Assembly: GCA_934675045.1 (NCBI GenBank)
Contig: CAKUPI010000133.1
Location: 1-5,416, forward strand
Length of the DNA stretch: 5,416 nucleotides
From: an uncultured Eubacteriales bacterium
Lineage (GTDB): Bacteria > Bacillota > Clostridia > Oscillospirales > Butyricicoccaceae
Direction of reading: 5' to 3'
Numbering within the stretch: position 1 is the stretch's first letter; every line of letters begins with the position of its first letter. Positions 5,230 to 5,416 of this stretch are shown one piece after another. The position numbers and the translations under genes are program-made. The notes beneath the pieces are model-generated. The model made no database searches and had not been told where the DNA came from. It was given only the letters and a program-made list of their open reading frames with translations.

Positions 5230-5416
5230 TTATTTTCTGCACACGACCAGTGTGCTGCGGCCGGAAACCGCGGTGACAACCACCTCGCAGCCGGTGGGAA
5301 GGGGCTGCGGCTCGTCGGTGACGGCCTCCAGCTCGCGCAGCTGCTCCTGCACCATGATTTCGACCTTTCCGCGGCCGGTGCGGGCGGGGGGAACGGTCAG
5401 GTAAACGCTGCCGCTT
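5230..5416 (-). CDS. NfeD-like protein, C-terminal OB-fold domain (5' end outside window)
   Basis: Sixty-one codons plus stop are visible, with the frame open to the window edge. The residues read SGSVYLTVPPARTGRGKVEI, then a MVQEQLRELEAVTDE segment, PLPTGCEVVV and a last strand ending LVVCRK before taa. This is the five-stranded OB-fold end of NfeD proteins: the 'vyltiP..r.G.Gkv' strand, the 'reldAvt' turn and the 'ptG..V.V..v.g..LvV' close are all present. NfeD proteins are membrane-anchored partners of SPFH proteins, and their genes are usually next to each other. Here the flotillin start follows after 42 bases with no terminator or clear promoter between, as in yuaF-yuaG of B. subtilis. 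The membrane part, and any protease domain as in long NfeD forms, is out of view, so short or long type cannot be decided. Confidence 0.85.
   Translation of the reverse strand, partial: SGSVYLTVPPARTGRGKVEIMVQEQLRELEAVTDEPQPLPTGCEVVVTAVSGRSTLVVCRK

Noticed and set aside
4327..5404. Plus-strand open frames opposite the flotillin and NfeD genes
   Set aside because: The minus-strand proteins are unmistakable family members; the plus-strand frames are complementary shadows.

Overview
The window looks like a chromosomal stretch of a GC-rich Clostridia-type Firmicute, most like the gut Oscillospiraceae. The reasons are strong AGGAGG-type ribosome binding sites, a yuaF/yuaG-like NfeD-flotillin pair, signal-peptide proteins of a style common in that group, and a histidine-kinase tail of the 'SRYG' kind often seen in Firmicutes. 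This assignment is an inference from sequence style. Almost everything is coded on the minus strand. Only a short kinase remnant at the left edge is on the plus strand.

Layout, left to right. Positions 1-189 (+) hold the last 62 residues of a sensor histidine kinase; this stretch is clearly less GC-rich than the rest. A perfect 14-bp hairpin at 229-261 sits between the convergent genes. A minus-strand cluster then runs from 3660 down to 304. It encodes an MFS-type transporter (3660-2674), a 104-residue membrane protein overlapping it by 7 nt (2680-2366), a one-domain secreted and membrane-anchored protein (2350-1838), its larger two-domain paralogue (1816-1022), and a two-helix membrane protein of unknown role (927-304) that seems to have its own promoter. 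A strong minus-strand terminator (3726-3758) separates this cluster from the flotillin gene (5187-3772), which is preceded by the tail of an NfeD gene (5416-5230).

Functionally, the NfeD-flotillin pair is the best understood part: a membrane-microdomain scaffold with its usual partner. The other cluster is an all-envelope gene set: one transporter, one small membrane protein, and two exported proteins with SH3-like beta domains held outside the cell on a C-terminal helix. No enzyme is recognisable in it, so its job is unknown. The close spacing of the first four genes (7-nt overlap, then 15- and 21-nt gaps) suggests they are made together. No gap between genes exceeds about 115 bases, and I saw no RNA genes, CRISPR arrays or insertion sequences.
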